In this document: one piece after another, positions 53,691 to 61,856 of the stretch
Layout of the letters: every line of letters starts with the position of its first letter
Numbering within the stretch: position 1 is the stretch's first letter
Origin: Bacillota bacterium
Lineage (GTDB): Bacteria; Bacillota; Clostridia; Monoglobales; Firm-18
Assembly: GCA_022706765.1 (NCBI GenBank)
Contig: JAKJBX010000005.1
Location: forward strand, 1 to 64,000
DNA length: 64,000 bases
Direction of reading: 5' to 3'
Notes under the pieces: model-generated
Told to the model about the DNA's origin: nothing
The model's database searches: none
Seen by the model: only the letters and a program-made list of their open reading frames with translations
Translations under genes and position numbers: made by a program

Positions 53691-55577
53691 CTACGGCGTT
53701 GAAAACATGATGGTATAGACGAGGAAGTCGGTAGGATCGGACTTACTGACGACCTCGACGACCGCCGCTCCGGCTTTGCTCTCCGCCTGCCTTATGGTAA
53801 CGGTATACCGCTCATCCACCGACGCCGTCACAACGGGTACGGGCAATGATGTGCCGAGGCTTACCCGATAGGTGGTTCTGTACGGATCAAAGCCGGAGAC
53901 GGTCACGCCATCCAGTGCAATATCGCCGACCCTGGGCAGCGTCCTTTGGCTGTTTGGTCCTTCCCTGAGGGCTTTGAGCCAAATGTCTTTTATAAATATA
54001 TAGCCATGAAAGTTGCCGCTGTTCAGCCAGTGGGAAATCTCGCTTTGGACGCCCAAATCCCTGCCCTTTGAATAGCCCCGGTAACCGCGTGCCGTCTTAT
54101 AAAGAAAGTCCTCCGAGCCGATGTACATCAGGACTTCGAGCGCATCTGTCTCCGCACCCTGCCAATAGCCCATCACCTCCAAAAACACACGGGTATTGAC
54201 AATATGCTTCCAGCCCGTCACGACATAGGCGCTGCTGGTGCGCACCCCGTCCGCATCGGAGGTCTTGTACTCATACATCATGCCCTGCTGCCCCTCAAAT
54301 GGCGACACGGTGCCGTCGGCGATATACCCCGCCTTCTCGTTGCTGTTTTTGTGATAAATGACGCTTTGCGCCGTATGGTAACACTGGCGCCGCATGATCG
54401 CCGAAAACAGCGCAAGCGGCTCGTACGGCACACGCTCGCCCGTCAGTCCGCCGTATACCCGATTCATGGTAAAGGGGATCCTAACGCCCTTAACTTTTCC
54501 GCCACGGCTGTCCGTCCCGCCCGTTTCGAGCAAGGTCTTGCCCGCACCGGCAAACTGCGCCGCCGTGTCATTATAGCCATTGGCATTTAGCTGACCGATA
54601 AACGTGTCATAATCAAACGCCGCAAGATTGGCATTGACCCGTGCCGCGCCGCCGAAATAGACATAATTGGAAATCATTGCCGCCACATAGCCGTCGACAA
54701 GGTTGGGGTTATAGGTTTTCGTCCACGGATCGCTTTGGTTTATAAGAGACTTCGGTGAATTCTCATAGTTATTCAGGTAGTTGCCCGTTACCGCCATCGC
54801 CTCCATGATCAGGTCGCATTTGTCGACCTCCTCTTCCGTGAGCTGTCCCCACACATCAGGCATACTTTTGGCAAGTGCAAGCGCCAGCGCCGTAGGTCCG
54901 TCCACCCAGCTGCTCAGCCCTCCGTTACAGGACGGCGCTCGATTGGGTTTGATCACGTTTCTGATCTGTTCGAGCAGCCGTACCGTGACCGTCTTGCCTC
55001 CCGTCGAGCGCAAATCACGGTTATAATGCGCCATCAGGGCAAGCGTAAACATCGCCTGTGAGGGAAGGAGGGCGTTTGTCCAATCGTGTGATATGCCGCC
55101 AAAAAACAGATTGATGTCCTTAGCCGAAACCGCACTGTCGATCACATCCTGACCCCACCGGGGCGTAAAGGGCAGGGGGTTGTCGATGCGCTTCATACCC
55201 GTCAGCGGGCGCAGGTCGGCGCCATCCCACACAAATATCTTAGCGTGGGCGCCCTTTTCAAGCGGCAGCGTCAGGGTATCCTGCACAGCGTCGCCGCCGG
55301 GGACGCTGTATGTTCTGACGGCTGTATCCGTCAGTCTACCGCCGCTGTATATGCCGAGCACCGCAACAGCGGAGCAAAGCTGCTGCGAGTCGGCGGACGC
55401 ATTGGTCAGCGACACGCTCGCACCGACGCTGTCGCCGACTCTGACGAGCGACGTTTGGACGACTAAGTCCGCCGCACCGGCAGCCGCAGGATATGCACTA
55501 GTCAAGAGCACCGCCGCACAGATCAGCACCGATGCCATGAAACGCTTTGCGATTGGACTATAACAGCTTATAACCAA
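53691..55577 (-). CDS. Secreted protein with AFVWD-type module, function not recognised
   Basis: 628 residues. Signal peptide (about 1-35); N-terminal Ig-like module (about 36-130) with AKIFVWDGADLRPLTGMKRIDN, the same module that lies C-terminal in the five lyases; a largely helical central region (about 150-530) with GLSSWVDGPTALALALA and TSSAYVVTGWKHIVNTRVF; and a C-terminal cadherin-like sandwich (about 545-628) with GDIALDGVTVSGFDPYRTTY. The helical core could be an alpha/alpha-toroid lyase or hydrolase, but I cannot match it to a known family. Start is TTG at 55577, with GGAGGT 7 bases upstream; a GTG three codons earlier overlaps the ribosome site. It follows the AraC gene by 15 bases. 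Confidence 0.7.
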   Translation of the reverse strand: MVISCYSPIAKRFMASVLICAAVLLTSAYPAAAGAADLVVQTSLVRVGDSVGASVSLTNASADSQQLCSAVAVLGIYSGGRLTDTAVRTYSVPGGDAVQDTLTLPLEKGAHAKIFVWDGADLRPLTGMKRIDNPLPFTPRWGQDVIDSAVSAKDINLFFGGISHDWTNALLPSQAMFTLALMAHYNRDLRSTGGKTVTVRLLEQIRNVIKPNRAPSCNGGLSSWVDGPTALALALAKSMPDVWGQLTEEEVDKCDLIMEAMAVTGNYLNNYENSPKSLINQSDPWTKTYNPNLVDGYVAAMISNYVYFGGAARVNANLAAFDYDTFIGQLNANGYNDTAAQFAGAGKTLLETGGTDSRGGKVKGVRIPFTMNRVYGGLTGERVPYEPLALFSAIMRRQCYHTAQSVIYHKNSNEKAGYIADGTVSPFEGQQGMMYEYKTSDADGVRTSSAYVVTGWKHIVNTRVFLEVMGYWQGAETDALEVLMYIGSEDFLYKTARGYRGYSKGRDLGVQSEISHWLNSGNFHGYIFIKDIWLKALREGPNSQRTLPRVGDIALDGVTVSGFDPYRTTYRVSLGTSLPVPVVTASVDERYTVTIRQAESKAGAAVVEVVSKSDPTDFLVYTIMFSTP

Positions 55578-55592
55578 ACAAAACACCTCCGT

Positions 55593-56450
55593 CTATCTTT
55601 TTGGCGTGCACCGGATCTTCCGGTACAGCGAGGGCGAACACATCTTCAATTTTTTAAAGGTCCGGTTAAAGAAGGATACAGACGAGAATCCGCTTTCAAG
55701 CGAGATTTCCGTAATCGTTTTTGCGGTGGAAAAAAGCTGTGCTTCTGCCTTACAAATGCGTACATAATTCAAGTATTCGACAAAGGTTCTGTTGGTCGCC
55801 CGCTTGAAAAACCTGCAAAAATACTGTTGATTAAGGTTTAAGACCCGGCTGATGCTTCCCAGCGTGATTGGCTGGCTGTAATTTTCTTCGACATACGCCA
55901 AAACAGGCATGATCTTGCCGAGCATTTTGACGTCCAGACTGCCGGCGGCGTCGATCAAAAGATTGTGGCGGTATAAAAACGCCAACACCAAAAAGACGCG
56001 CGCTTTGATGTAGCGTTCATAGGCGCCATCCCTGCGCTGGTATTCGTCCTGTACGCCCTTTATGTTATCAAACAGCTCTTTCGTTTCCGGGTCATCCGCT
56101 TTCATTAGAGCCATCTGGATATCCTTGCTGTTGACAAAGTTCACAAAATATTTGCTGATGCTGTCGTCCGCAAAGGCATCCGTATTGATTTGCAGCAAAA
56201 TGCAGTTCGTGTCTTTTTCGAGAATCTCCGTGTCGTGCGGGACGCAGGAGTTGATGAAAACCACATCACCCGCTGAAAACTCAACGGTTTCTTCGCCTGC
56301 CGAGCATGTCATCCGACCGCTTAGCAGCGCAAGCAGCTCGATCTCATCGTGAAAATGCAGCGAGCATTTCGTGCCGCTGTCACGGTTTTTTAAAAAGCCG
56401 ATATGCACCGGCAGATCTGAAAGTGAAGAACAGACGATTTCATTTAACAT
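55593..56450 (-). CDS. AraC-family transcriptional regulator with cupin sensor
   Basis: 285 residues, cytoplasmic. An N-terminal cupin-type ligand domain (about 1-110, HFHDEIELLALLSG and SAGDVVFINSCVPHD) and a C-terminal double helix-turn-helix (about 185-283) with ITLGSISRVLNLNQQYFCRFFKRATN and ITEISLESGFSSVSFFNRTFKKL. The ATG at 56450 is fixed by GGAGG upstream. It is divergent from the dehydrogenase-isomerase operon and heads the operon with the secreted protein, sulfatase, esterase and rhamnosidase. It likely controls both directions in response to a sugar. Confidence 0.87.
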   Translation of the reverse strand: MLNEIVCSSLSDLPVHIGFLKNRDSGTKCSLHFHDEIELLALLSGRMTCSAGEETVEFSAGDVVFINSCVPHDTEILEKDTNCILLQINTDAFADDSISKYFVNFVNSKDIQMALMKADDPETKELFDNIKGVQDEYQRRDGAYERYIKARVFLVLAFLYRHNLLIDAAGSLDVKMLGKIMPVLAYVEENYSQPITLGSISRVLNLNQQYFCRFFKRATNRTFVEYLNYVRICKAEAQLFSTAKTITEISLESGFSSVSFFNRTFKKLKMCSPSLYRKIRCTPKR

Positions 56451-56539
56451 AACAACCTCCATTCCGCCGCTCCGTATCGGCACAAACACAAATAAGATAT
56501 TAAAGCTTTCCTTAAGCATTGAGGAGTCGAACACCTGAA

Positions 56540-56569
56540 AGTCAAAATAGTACAATAACCAGTCAAAAT
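56540..56569 (+). promoter_or_regulatory. Direct repeat, candidate AraC operator
   Basis: AGTCAAAAT occurs at 56540-56548 and again at 56561-56569. The 21-base start-to-start spacing (two helical turns) is the geometry expected for the two helix-turn-helix motifs of one AraC monomer. The inner copy ends 5 bases before the -35 of the plus-strand promoter, as for a class II activator. Confidence 0.6.
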
Positions 56570-56574
56570 TATTG

Positions 56575-56603
56575 TTGCAAAATATTTTATTTAATATTAT
56601 AAT
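56575..56603 (+). promoter_or_regulatory. Promoter of the dehydrogenase-isomerase operon
   Basis: TTGCAA and TATAAT with a 17-base AT-only spacer; start near 56610; leader about 50 bases. Confidence 0.8.
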
Positions 56604-56660
56604 TTAGTTATACCATAGGTTACATAATAAATCAATATTTTTATAAAGGGGATATTTTTC

Positions 56661-57827
56661 ATGTCGGACAAAACTTCTGCAATTTTGGATCAGTTCAAGG
56701 AAAACCAGGAAAAAACGACCATTGACACCAGCAAAACGCTAAGGGTCGGCATCATCGGCACAGGCTGGATCGCCGACGCGCATATCCAGGGCTACAAGAA
56801 GATGCCCGATGTGCAGATCGTGGCAGGCTCGGACATAATCGACGGCAAGGCGGAGGCGTTCTTCAAGAAGTGGGAGATAGAAGGCGCAGAATGCTACACC
56901 GACCACAAGGAGATGCTGAAAAACGCACAGCTTGACGCCGTCAGCATTTGTACATACAACCGCACCCACGCCGTTTGCGCCATTGACGCTTTGGAGAGCG
57001 GCGTCAGCGTGCTGGTCGAAAAACCGATGTCCGTCACATTAGATGAGGCGGTCGCGATGTGCAAAGCGGAAAAGAAAAGCGGCAAGCTGCTGTCGGTGGG
57101 CTTCCAGCCCCGGTTTGACCCGAATATGCAGATGATCAAAAAGATCGTGGAGTCAGGCGAGCTGGGCGAAATCTATTACATCCAGACCGGCGGCGGACGG
57201 CGCAGAGGCATCCCCACCCCGTTCGGCACGACATTTATTGAAGAAAAGACGGCAGGCATCGGCGCATTGGGCGACATTGGCTGTTATTCGCTCGATATGG
57301 TGTTAAACGCCATCGGCTACCCCAAACCACTGACCGTAACGGGCTATACCTCAAACTTTTTTGGCACCGACCCCGGCTATTACAAAACGCATCCCGAGTA
57401 CGCCGAGCTCTTCGGCGTGGACGACTTTGCGGCGGCGTTTATCCGCTTGGAGGGTGGCATTATTGTTGATTTTCGCATCGCATGGGCAATGCATCTCGAC
57501 ACCTCGGGCGACACGATCATTATGGGCAAAAAGGGCTCTCTGCGCATCCCGTCGACGGAGTGCTGGAACGGCACGGTCGGCGGCGAAATGAAGATTTATC
57601 ATAACGTGGCGGGCGAGCCCGTCGAAACAATCATCCCCATCATTGTTGACAAGTCCGAAGGAATGTTTTATAATAAAATCAGATCGTTTCTTGACTGTGT
57701 CAAAAACGGTTCGGCCTCTCCCGTTCCATCCAGTCAGATTTTGATCAATCAGGCAATTGTGGACGGCATCGTGCAGTCCGGTAAATTGGGACGTGAAATT
57801 GAGGTCAGCATTCCAAACATTGATTAA
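56661..57827 (+). CDS. Gfo/Idh/MocA family sugar dehydrogenase
   Basis: 388 residues, cytoplasmic. After a 25-residue N-terminal extension comes the Rossmann motif GIIGTGWIADAHIQGY, then VEKPMS near residue 118 and GALGDIGCYSLDMVLNAIG, with Asp in the usual active-site region though the classic His is replaced by Tyr/Ser. NAD(P)-dependent oxidoreductase for a sugar or sugar derivative. Start ATG has AAAGGGG upstream. The isomerase gene follows by 15 bases; such pairs act in catabolism of inositol, 3-keto-sugars and related compounds. Confidence 0.87.
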   Translation: MSDKTSAILDQFKENQEKTTIDTSKTLRVGIIGTGWIADAHIQGYKKMPDVQIVAGSDIIDGKAEAFFKKWEIEGAECYTDHKEMLKNAQLDAVSICTYNRTHAVCAIDALESGVSVLVEKPMSVTLDEAVAMCKAEKKSGKLLSVGFQPRFDPNMQMIKKIVESGELGEIYYIQTGGGRRRGIPTPFGTTFIEEKTAGIGALGDIGCYSLDMVLNAIGYPKPLTVTGYTSNFFGTDPGYYKTHPEYAELFGVDDFAAAFIRLEGGIIVDFRIAWAMHLDTSGDTIIMGKKGSLRIPSTECWNGTVGGEMKIYHNVAGEPVETIIPIIVDKSEGMFYNKIRSFLDCVKNGSASPVPSSQILINQAIVDGIVQSGKLGREIEVSIPNID

Positions 57828-57842
57828 GATACGAGGGGATTT

Positions 57843-58673
57843 ATGATGAAAAAATTCAAGGTTGCGCTTCAGCTGTTCGGTATCAGGGAGGATATGAAGC
57901 AGGACATGGCAGCCGCACTAAAACAGGTCAAGGCAATGGGTTATGACTATGTGGAGTTTGCGAACCTGCACGGCAAGACCGCCAAAGAGGTACGCAGTAT
58001 CCTTGACGACGTCGGGCTCGAATGCGTCTCGGTGCATCAGGGACCTGCCGTCATCCTTGAAAAAGGGCAGGAGGCAATTGACGACCTGAAAACGCTTGGC
58101 GCAAAATTCTGCGCCGTGCCGGTTTATTCGCTCGACAAACAAAAGGGCAGCAGCGAATGGGACAACACCGTCAAAACCTTTACCGAGGTCGGTCAGCTTT
58201 TGAAGGCGAACGGCATCCAACTGCTTTACCACAACCACGATTTTGAGTTCGGCAAGTTCGAGGACAAATTCCTTTTGGACTGGATCTTTGAAACCGTACC
58301 CGAAATCACGCCGGAGATCGACACCTGCTGGGTACACTATGCCGGATACAATCCTGCGGACTATCTGCTGAAATATGCGGGTAAAATCGACATCGTACAT
58401 TTAAAGGACTTTGTGTGCAAGCGTTTTGAAAAGGGGCCGTATTATAACCTCACTGCCGCGGACGGCTATGTCGGCACGCAGGAAATGCGTGCGGAAAACG
58501 GCTTGGAGTTCAGACCCGTCGGACACGGCGTTCAGGACTTCCCGGCGATCCTGGCGGCTTCCGAAAAAGCAGGCGCGGAATATGTGGTGGTCGAACAGGA
58601 CCTGACGGTCGACATCACGCCTATGGAAGCCTCAAAAATAAGCAGGGAATACTTGAAATCACTGGGTATATAA
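57843..58673 (+). CDS. Sugar phosphate isomerase/epimerase (TIM barrel)
   Basis: 276 residues, AP-endonuclease-2 type TIM barrel. Metal ligands are consistent with LYHNHDFEFG (His/Asp), PEIDTCWVHYAG (Asp) and DIVHLKDF (His), with a late Glu in VVVEQDL. Likely isomerises, epimerises or hydrolyses a keto-sugar made by the preceding dehydrogenase. Start ATG has GAGGGG upstream; a second ATG follows directly. The stop is only 10 bases from the inverted-repeat element, whose hairpins may end the transcript. Confidence 0.87.
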   Translation: MMKKFKVALQLFGIREDMKQDMAAALKQVKAMGYDYVEFANLHGKTAKEVRSILDDVGLECVSVHQGPAVILEKGQEAIDDLKTLGAKFCAVPVYSLDKQKGSSEWDNTVKTFTEVGQLLKANGIQLLYHNHDFEFGKFEDKFLLDWIFETVPEITPEIDTCWVHYAGYNPADYLLKYAGKIDIVHLKDFVCKRFEKGPYYNLTAADGYVGTQEMRAENGLEFRPVGHGVQDFPAILAASEKAGAEYVVVEQDLTVDITPMEASKISREYLKSLGI

Positions 58674-58683
58674 CAGGTGTTAT

Positions 58684-59458
58684 AAAAGAGGCTGACGCAT
58701 AACTGTGATATTGCACAAAACTTTGGATAAAAAACGTAGGGGACGGTCAAATGAATTGACCGTCCCCAGTTTTGTTCAAATGATGATATATCTCTATAAA
58801 ACTTAGTTAGTCGGGGGGCGATACCTGCCCCCCCGACGTTAAAGAGATAGTTTACACTGCTCTATCCGCTCCCCCAGTGTCACTTTTGTCGCGACAAAAG
58901 TAACCAAAAACGCTTAACTCCCCCCCTGCCCCCTCAATATTGAGGGGGAGCTTCAAGCTCGCGTCAGTCACAAAGCGACTGACAACCGCTCGCGGTTGGT
59001 GGCACGTTTTGACCAACTTTGCGCTTAGAGATAGCAATGCGTATCGCGCCAAAGGTCGCTCATACCTATGGCTGCCGTCAGCAAACCGATAGTTGCCCAT
59101 GAGTAAAACCGCCTTAAAAGTTTTCGTCTTGCCTGTTAACGCGGCGACTTAGGACCGCGAAGCTGTTTTGCGGGCAAAATCCGTTAAACGCCCGCAAAAC
59201 AAGCGGATTTGAGCAAAAAACAAGTCGTGTTTTTTGTGAATATGCGCGTGCGAGCGGGCAAGGAGACGCGTGTTACAGACAAAGAAAACTTTTTCGGCGG
59301 CGGCAGGGGGTGCAGGGGACGTTGCTGTTGACGTCCCCTGCAAAAAAATCCAAATCATCATTATAAACAAAACTGAGGACGGTCAAGCGAGTTGACCGTC
59401 CCCTACGTTTTTTACTCAAAGTTTTGTGCAATATCATAATTATGCGTCAGCCTCTTTT
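58684..59458. mobile_element. Non-coding element with ~104-bp terminal inverted repeats
   Basis: The left arm (58684-58787) and right arm (59354-59458) are inverted copies with about ten differences: AAAAGAGGCTGACGCATAA, TGATATTGCACAAAACTTTG and TAAAAAACGTAGGGGACGG are shared. Each arm contains its own hairpin (GGGGACGGTCAA/TTGACCGTCCCC on the left, one mismatch on the right). The ~565-base interior holds at least five more hairpins (58809-58836, about 58930-58950, 58963-58983, 59165-59200, 59311-59342) and no convincing gene. No clear target-site duplication is visible. It looks like a MITE-like or fold-back element; a structured RNA is an alternative. Confidence 0.8.
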
Positions 59459-59533
59459 TGTTTTATATGTCCTGTAATATACCGATAATGTGTTTGCAAG
59501 GTCTCTTTTGTGGCTTTTCAATCTATTTATTTT

Positions 59534-59560
59534 GATACAAAAATATAGTAGAATTGTATC
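59534..59560 (+). promoter_or_regulatory. Inverted repeat upstream of the XRE gene
   Basis: GATACAA and TTGTATC face each other across 13 bases that contain TATAGT, a possible -10. It lies just upstream of the ribosome site of the small XRE gene and is a candidate autoregulatory operator. Confidence 0.5.
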
Positions 59561-59572
59561 TGAGGTGATTCC

Positions 59573-59818
59573 GTGAAACCGGCATACTCAGAACAATATA
59601 AAAACTTAGGACTTAATGTTGCATATTATCGTAAACTCAGAGGCTATACACAGGAGCAGTTATCAGAAAAGCTTGGTATTGACCGGACACATATCGGAAG
59701 AATAGAAAATGCCAATGTAGGTGCTTCGCTTGATATTATATTCGCTGTTTCTAAAATATTAGAAATCCCCGTCAATAAAATTTTTGAATTTAGAGATTAT
59801 TGTAATGAGGTGATTTAA
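59573..59818 (+). CDS. Small XRE-family helix-turn-helix protein
   Basis: 81 residues, almost entirely a Cro/C1 helix-turn-helix: YRKLRGYTQEQLSEKLGIDRTHIGRIENANVGASLDII. Cytoplasmic DNA-binding regulator. Start is GTG at 59573 with GAGGTG upstream. The next gene starts directly after the stop, so the two form a unit. Base composition is more AT-rich than the flanking enzyme genes and the pair lies against the inverted-repeat element, suggesting separate acquisition. Confidence 0.85.
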   Translation: MKPAYSEQYKNLGLNVAYYRKLRGYTQEQLSEKLGIDRTHIGRIENANVGASLDIIFAVSKILEIPVNKIFEFRDYCNEVI

Positions 59819-60046
59819 ATGGAATTATTAAAAGGCATTATTATGAAAATCATTGACGAGGACGATAGTATTGTTGTGATTGATTCAAACATTGCGGATA
59901 AATTTTATTTCAGATGCTATACGGCGCTTAACAGCATAAGGAATATTATTGCGGATGATACGCTCAGCGACTTTGAATGCGTTGAAAAAATCGTGTACGT
60001 TTTTGAACGCTTTGGATCGGACGGCGGCGGCAGACATGCTCTTTAA
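59819..60046 (+). CDS. Small hypothetical protein paired with XRE
   Basis: 75 residues, acidic, no signal peptide and no recognised domain. The N-terminal half could form a short beta-alpha unit (DSIVVIDSNIADKFYF); the C-terminal half is predicted helical (FECVEKIVYVFERFG). Start ATG directly follows the XRE stop and has GAGGTG upstream inside that gene. It might be a partner or antagonist of the regulator; a toxin-antitoxin role has no sequence support. Confidence 0.6.
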   Translation: MELLKGIIMKIIDEDDSIVVIDSNIADKFYFRCYTALNSIRNIIADDTLSDFECVEKIVYVFERFGSDGGGRHAL

Positions 60047-60061
60047 TGACGGCAAATCATT

Positions 60062-60436
60062 TTATCTGTATCCATTCGGTGAAAACACCGCTTTTTGATA
60101 GAGGATGAAATTCCACAACACGGCAACCGCCGATACGGCAACTTTAGCGATATATTTATCTGCTGCGAAAACCGATACCAAAACATACAAAAGGCTGTTT
60201 GTGATGAAAAAATTGAGCACATAAAGCACGGCGTAGCTTTCAAGCTGCTTGCCGAAGTGCGCTCTTTGCCCGAAGGTCCAGTATTTGTTGACCAGGAACA
60301 CAAACCAGAACATGACCGTGTATACGGTCATATTGGCATAGATATAGCCCATCGACCGCAAAAGCCGGGCATACAGTATAAATTCTATAATAAATGCGCT
60401 CCCGCCGGTCATCGCATACTTAATCAGCTTCGTCAA
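60062..60436 (-). CDS. GtrA-family membrane protein (putative lipid-sugar flippase)
   Basis: 124 residues with four transmembrane helices, the standard GtrA size. The N-terminus KLIKYAMTGGSAFIIEF and VFLVNKYWTF are family signatures. It likely flips a polyprenyl-phosphate sugar made by the GT2 enzyme so that the GT39 enzyme can use it outside. Start is TTG at 60436, overlapping the GT39 3' end by 17 bases; an internal ATG would remove the conserved first residues. Confidence 0.8.
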   Translation of the reverse strand: MTKLIKYAMTGGSAFIIEFILYARLLRSMGYIYANMTVYTVMFWFVFLVNKYWTFGQRAHFGKQLESYAVLYVLNFFITNSLLYVLVSVFAADKYIAKVAVSAVAVLWNFILYQKAVFSPNGYR

Positions 60437-61856
60437 GATGGTACATCACATGCCCTTCGCCAAAATCCGTCTTTTTAAAATGTGCGTTCAGATAAGCAAG
60501 ATAGCTTCCCTCACCGTCGTCATAGATGTCCTGATGATGGACATAAAAATATTTTGCCCCGTTATTCCTGAAATAAGCGACTTCTTTGCCGGTCTCTTGC
60601 GGAATGAAGTCGTAATACCTGATATTGGCGCGCCAGCCGGCACGGCGCCCGAGCGACAGGATAGCCGGGTCAAAGGTCCCCACGACAATCAAATCGTCTT
60701 CGTCCGTATTCCGCTCTATGATGTTCACGGCGTCCTGTATCCACCGCGTTTCCTTTACGGAATACATTGGGAGGCACCGATACTGGTTAACGGCAAAAAA
60801 CACCAGACAGAGCAGATAAATCAGCGGCTTGTTCATGTGCCTGAGGGTATAGGCGATGGTGACGGCGACGGCGGAGCTCAGCGGTATCACATAGTACGGA
60901 AATTGGATGATGCCAACGATCACAAAGCACTCCGCCAGCAACGCGACCGCAAACGCCGCCAGCTGGACAGGCATTTTGCGAAGACCCGCCAGGCACAATA
61001 CAAAAAGACCAAACGCAAGGGGCGTGATGGCGGACGAAATACTGCCAAACAGCTTTAATATCCGCTCCGGCTGAAATATTTCCAAAAATTCCGGGCTGAA
61101 AATCCGTCTGAATCCGATCCGGTACACGATGGGCAGCTCCGACGCTTGTGCGGTGAATATAAAAAACAGCGTATAGGGAACAAGGGCAAGCCCGGCAAAC
61201 AGCCAAAGCGCCTTTTGTTTCACAAAACGGACGCCATACTTTTTAATGCACAGGATCAGCATCGCCAGCCCGATAAATATGGCGACCGTCTTGCAGGCGA
61301 CCGCCAGCGTGGTCAGAATGCCCGACAGGTATAAGTATTTTTTCTCCGAGCCGTCATACCATAGCAGAAAATAATAATAGGCGCTGAGCATGAAAAACAT
61401 CAAGAGCGCCTCCGGCATAATGGCGCGTGAAATAAAGATACACATCGGAAAGGATGCGTATATTAGTGTGCCCGCAGCAGCCGCAAAATGCCCGCCGTCC
61501 TTTGCGTCCCTGCCGCCCGAATACCTCTTGATGATGGCGTATAAATACCCTGCCGAACCGATGAAAAAGAGCAGCGCGATAACTCTGGGGATGAAAAAAT
61601 GCCTGCCGAATACGCTGTAAAGCATTGCCGTCAGAAATGTTAAAAGCTGAAGCTCCAGCTGTACATAGTTGGGCTTTTCCCCATCATAGTTGAGCTGCGG
61701 ATAAAACAGGTTGAACCTGTCCTCCGTGAAATTAACGGCAATGGATTCCGTATCGCACTGCCGCCAATATTCCCCGACCTCCAAGGGAGAGTTCAGCATA
61801 AACGGAATACGCGTCACGGCAATGAATAAAAGCGGAAACAATATTTTATTTCGCAT
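60420..61856 (-). CDS. GT39/PMT-type membrane glycosyltransferase
   Basis: 478 residues with about ten to twelve transmembrane helices. After the first helix, SPLEVGEYWRQCDTESIAVNF provides the acidic first-loop residues used by the ArnT/PMT group. FFIPRVIALLFFIGSAGYLYAI and YASFPMCIFISRAIMPEALLMFF are typical. It transfers a sugar from a polyprenyl-phosphate donor to an extracellular acceptor such as a wall polymer or protein. It overlaps GT2 upstream by 11 bases and GtrA downstream by 17, so the three are one operon. Confidence 0.85.
   Translation of the reverse strand: MRNKILFPLLFIAVTRIPFMLNSPLEVGEYWRQCDTESIAVNFTEDRFNLFYPQLNYDGEKPNYVQLELQLLTFLTAMLYSVFGRHFFIPRVIALLFFIGSAGYLYAIIKRYSGGRDAKDGGHFAAAAGTLIYASFPMCIFISRAIMPEALLMFFMLSAYYYFLLWYDGSEKKYLYLSGILTTLAVACKTVAIFIGLAMLILCIKKYGVRFVKQKALWLFAGLALVPYTLFFIFTAQASELPIVYRIGFRRIFSPEFLEIFQPERILKLFGSISSAITPLAFGLFVLCLAGLRKMPVQLAAFAVALLAECFVIVGIIQFPYYVIPLSSAVAVTIAYTLRHMNKPLIYLLCLVFFAVNQYRCLPMYSVKETRWIQDAVNIIERNTDEDDLIVVGTFDPAILSLGRRAGWRANIRYYDFIPQETGKEVAYFRNNGAKYFYVHHQDIYDDGEGSYLAYLNAHFKKTDFGEGHVMYHLDEAD

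Noticed and set aside
17442..55577. Bacteroidetes-style polysaccharide utilisation locus
   Set aside because: No SusC/SusD pair; signal peptides, LipO-type lipoprotein and AraC sensors are of Gram-positive type.
58852..59100. Small minus-strand reading frame in the fold-back element
   Set aside because: Overlaps several hairpins and has no ribosome site; composition is typical of spurious frames in repeat elements.
59149..59370. 73-codon minus-strand frame running into the right inverted repeat
   Set aside because: Its start lies inside the inverted-repeat arm and its middle is made by hairpin sequence, so coding is unlikely.
58684..59458. Retron or diversity-generating element
   Set aside because: Structured RNA-like sequence is present, but no reverse transcriptase gene or template/variable repeat pair is found anywhere in the window.
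59573..60046. Toxin-antitoxin system
   Set aside because: An XRE protein with a small partner fits the layout, but the partner has no toxin fold or catalytic motif that I can identify.
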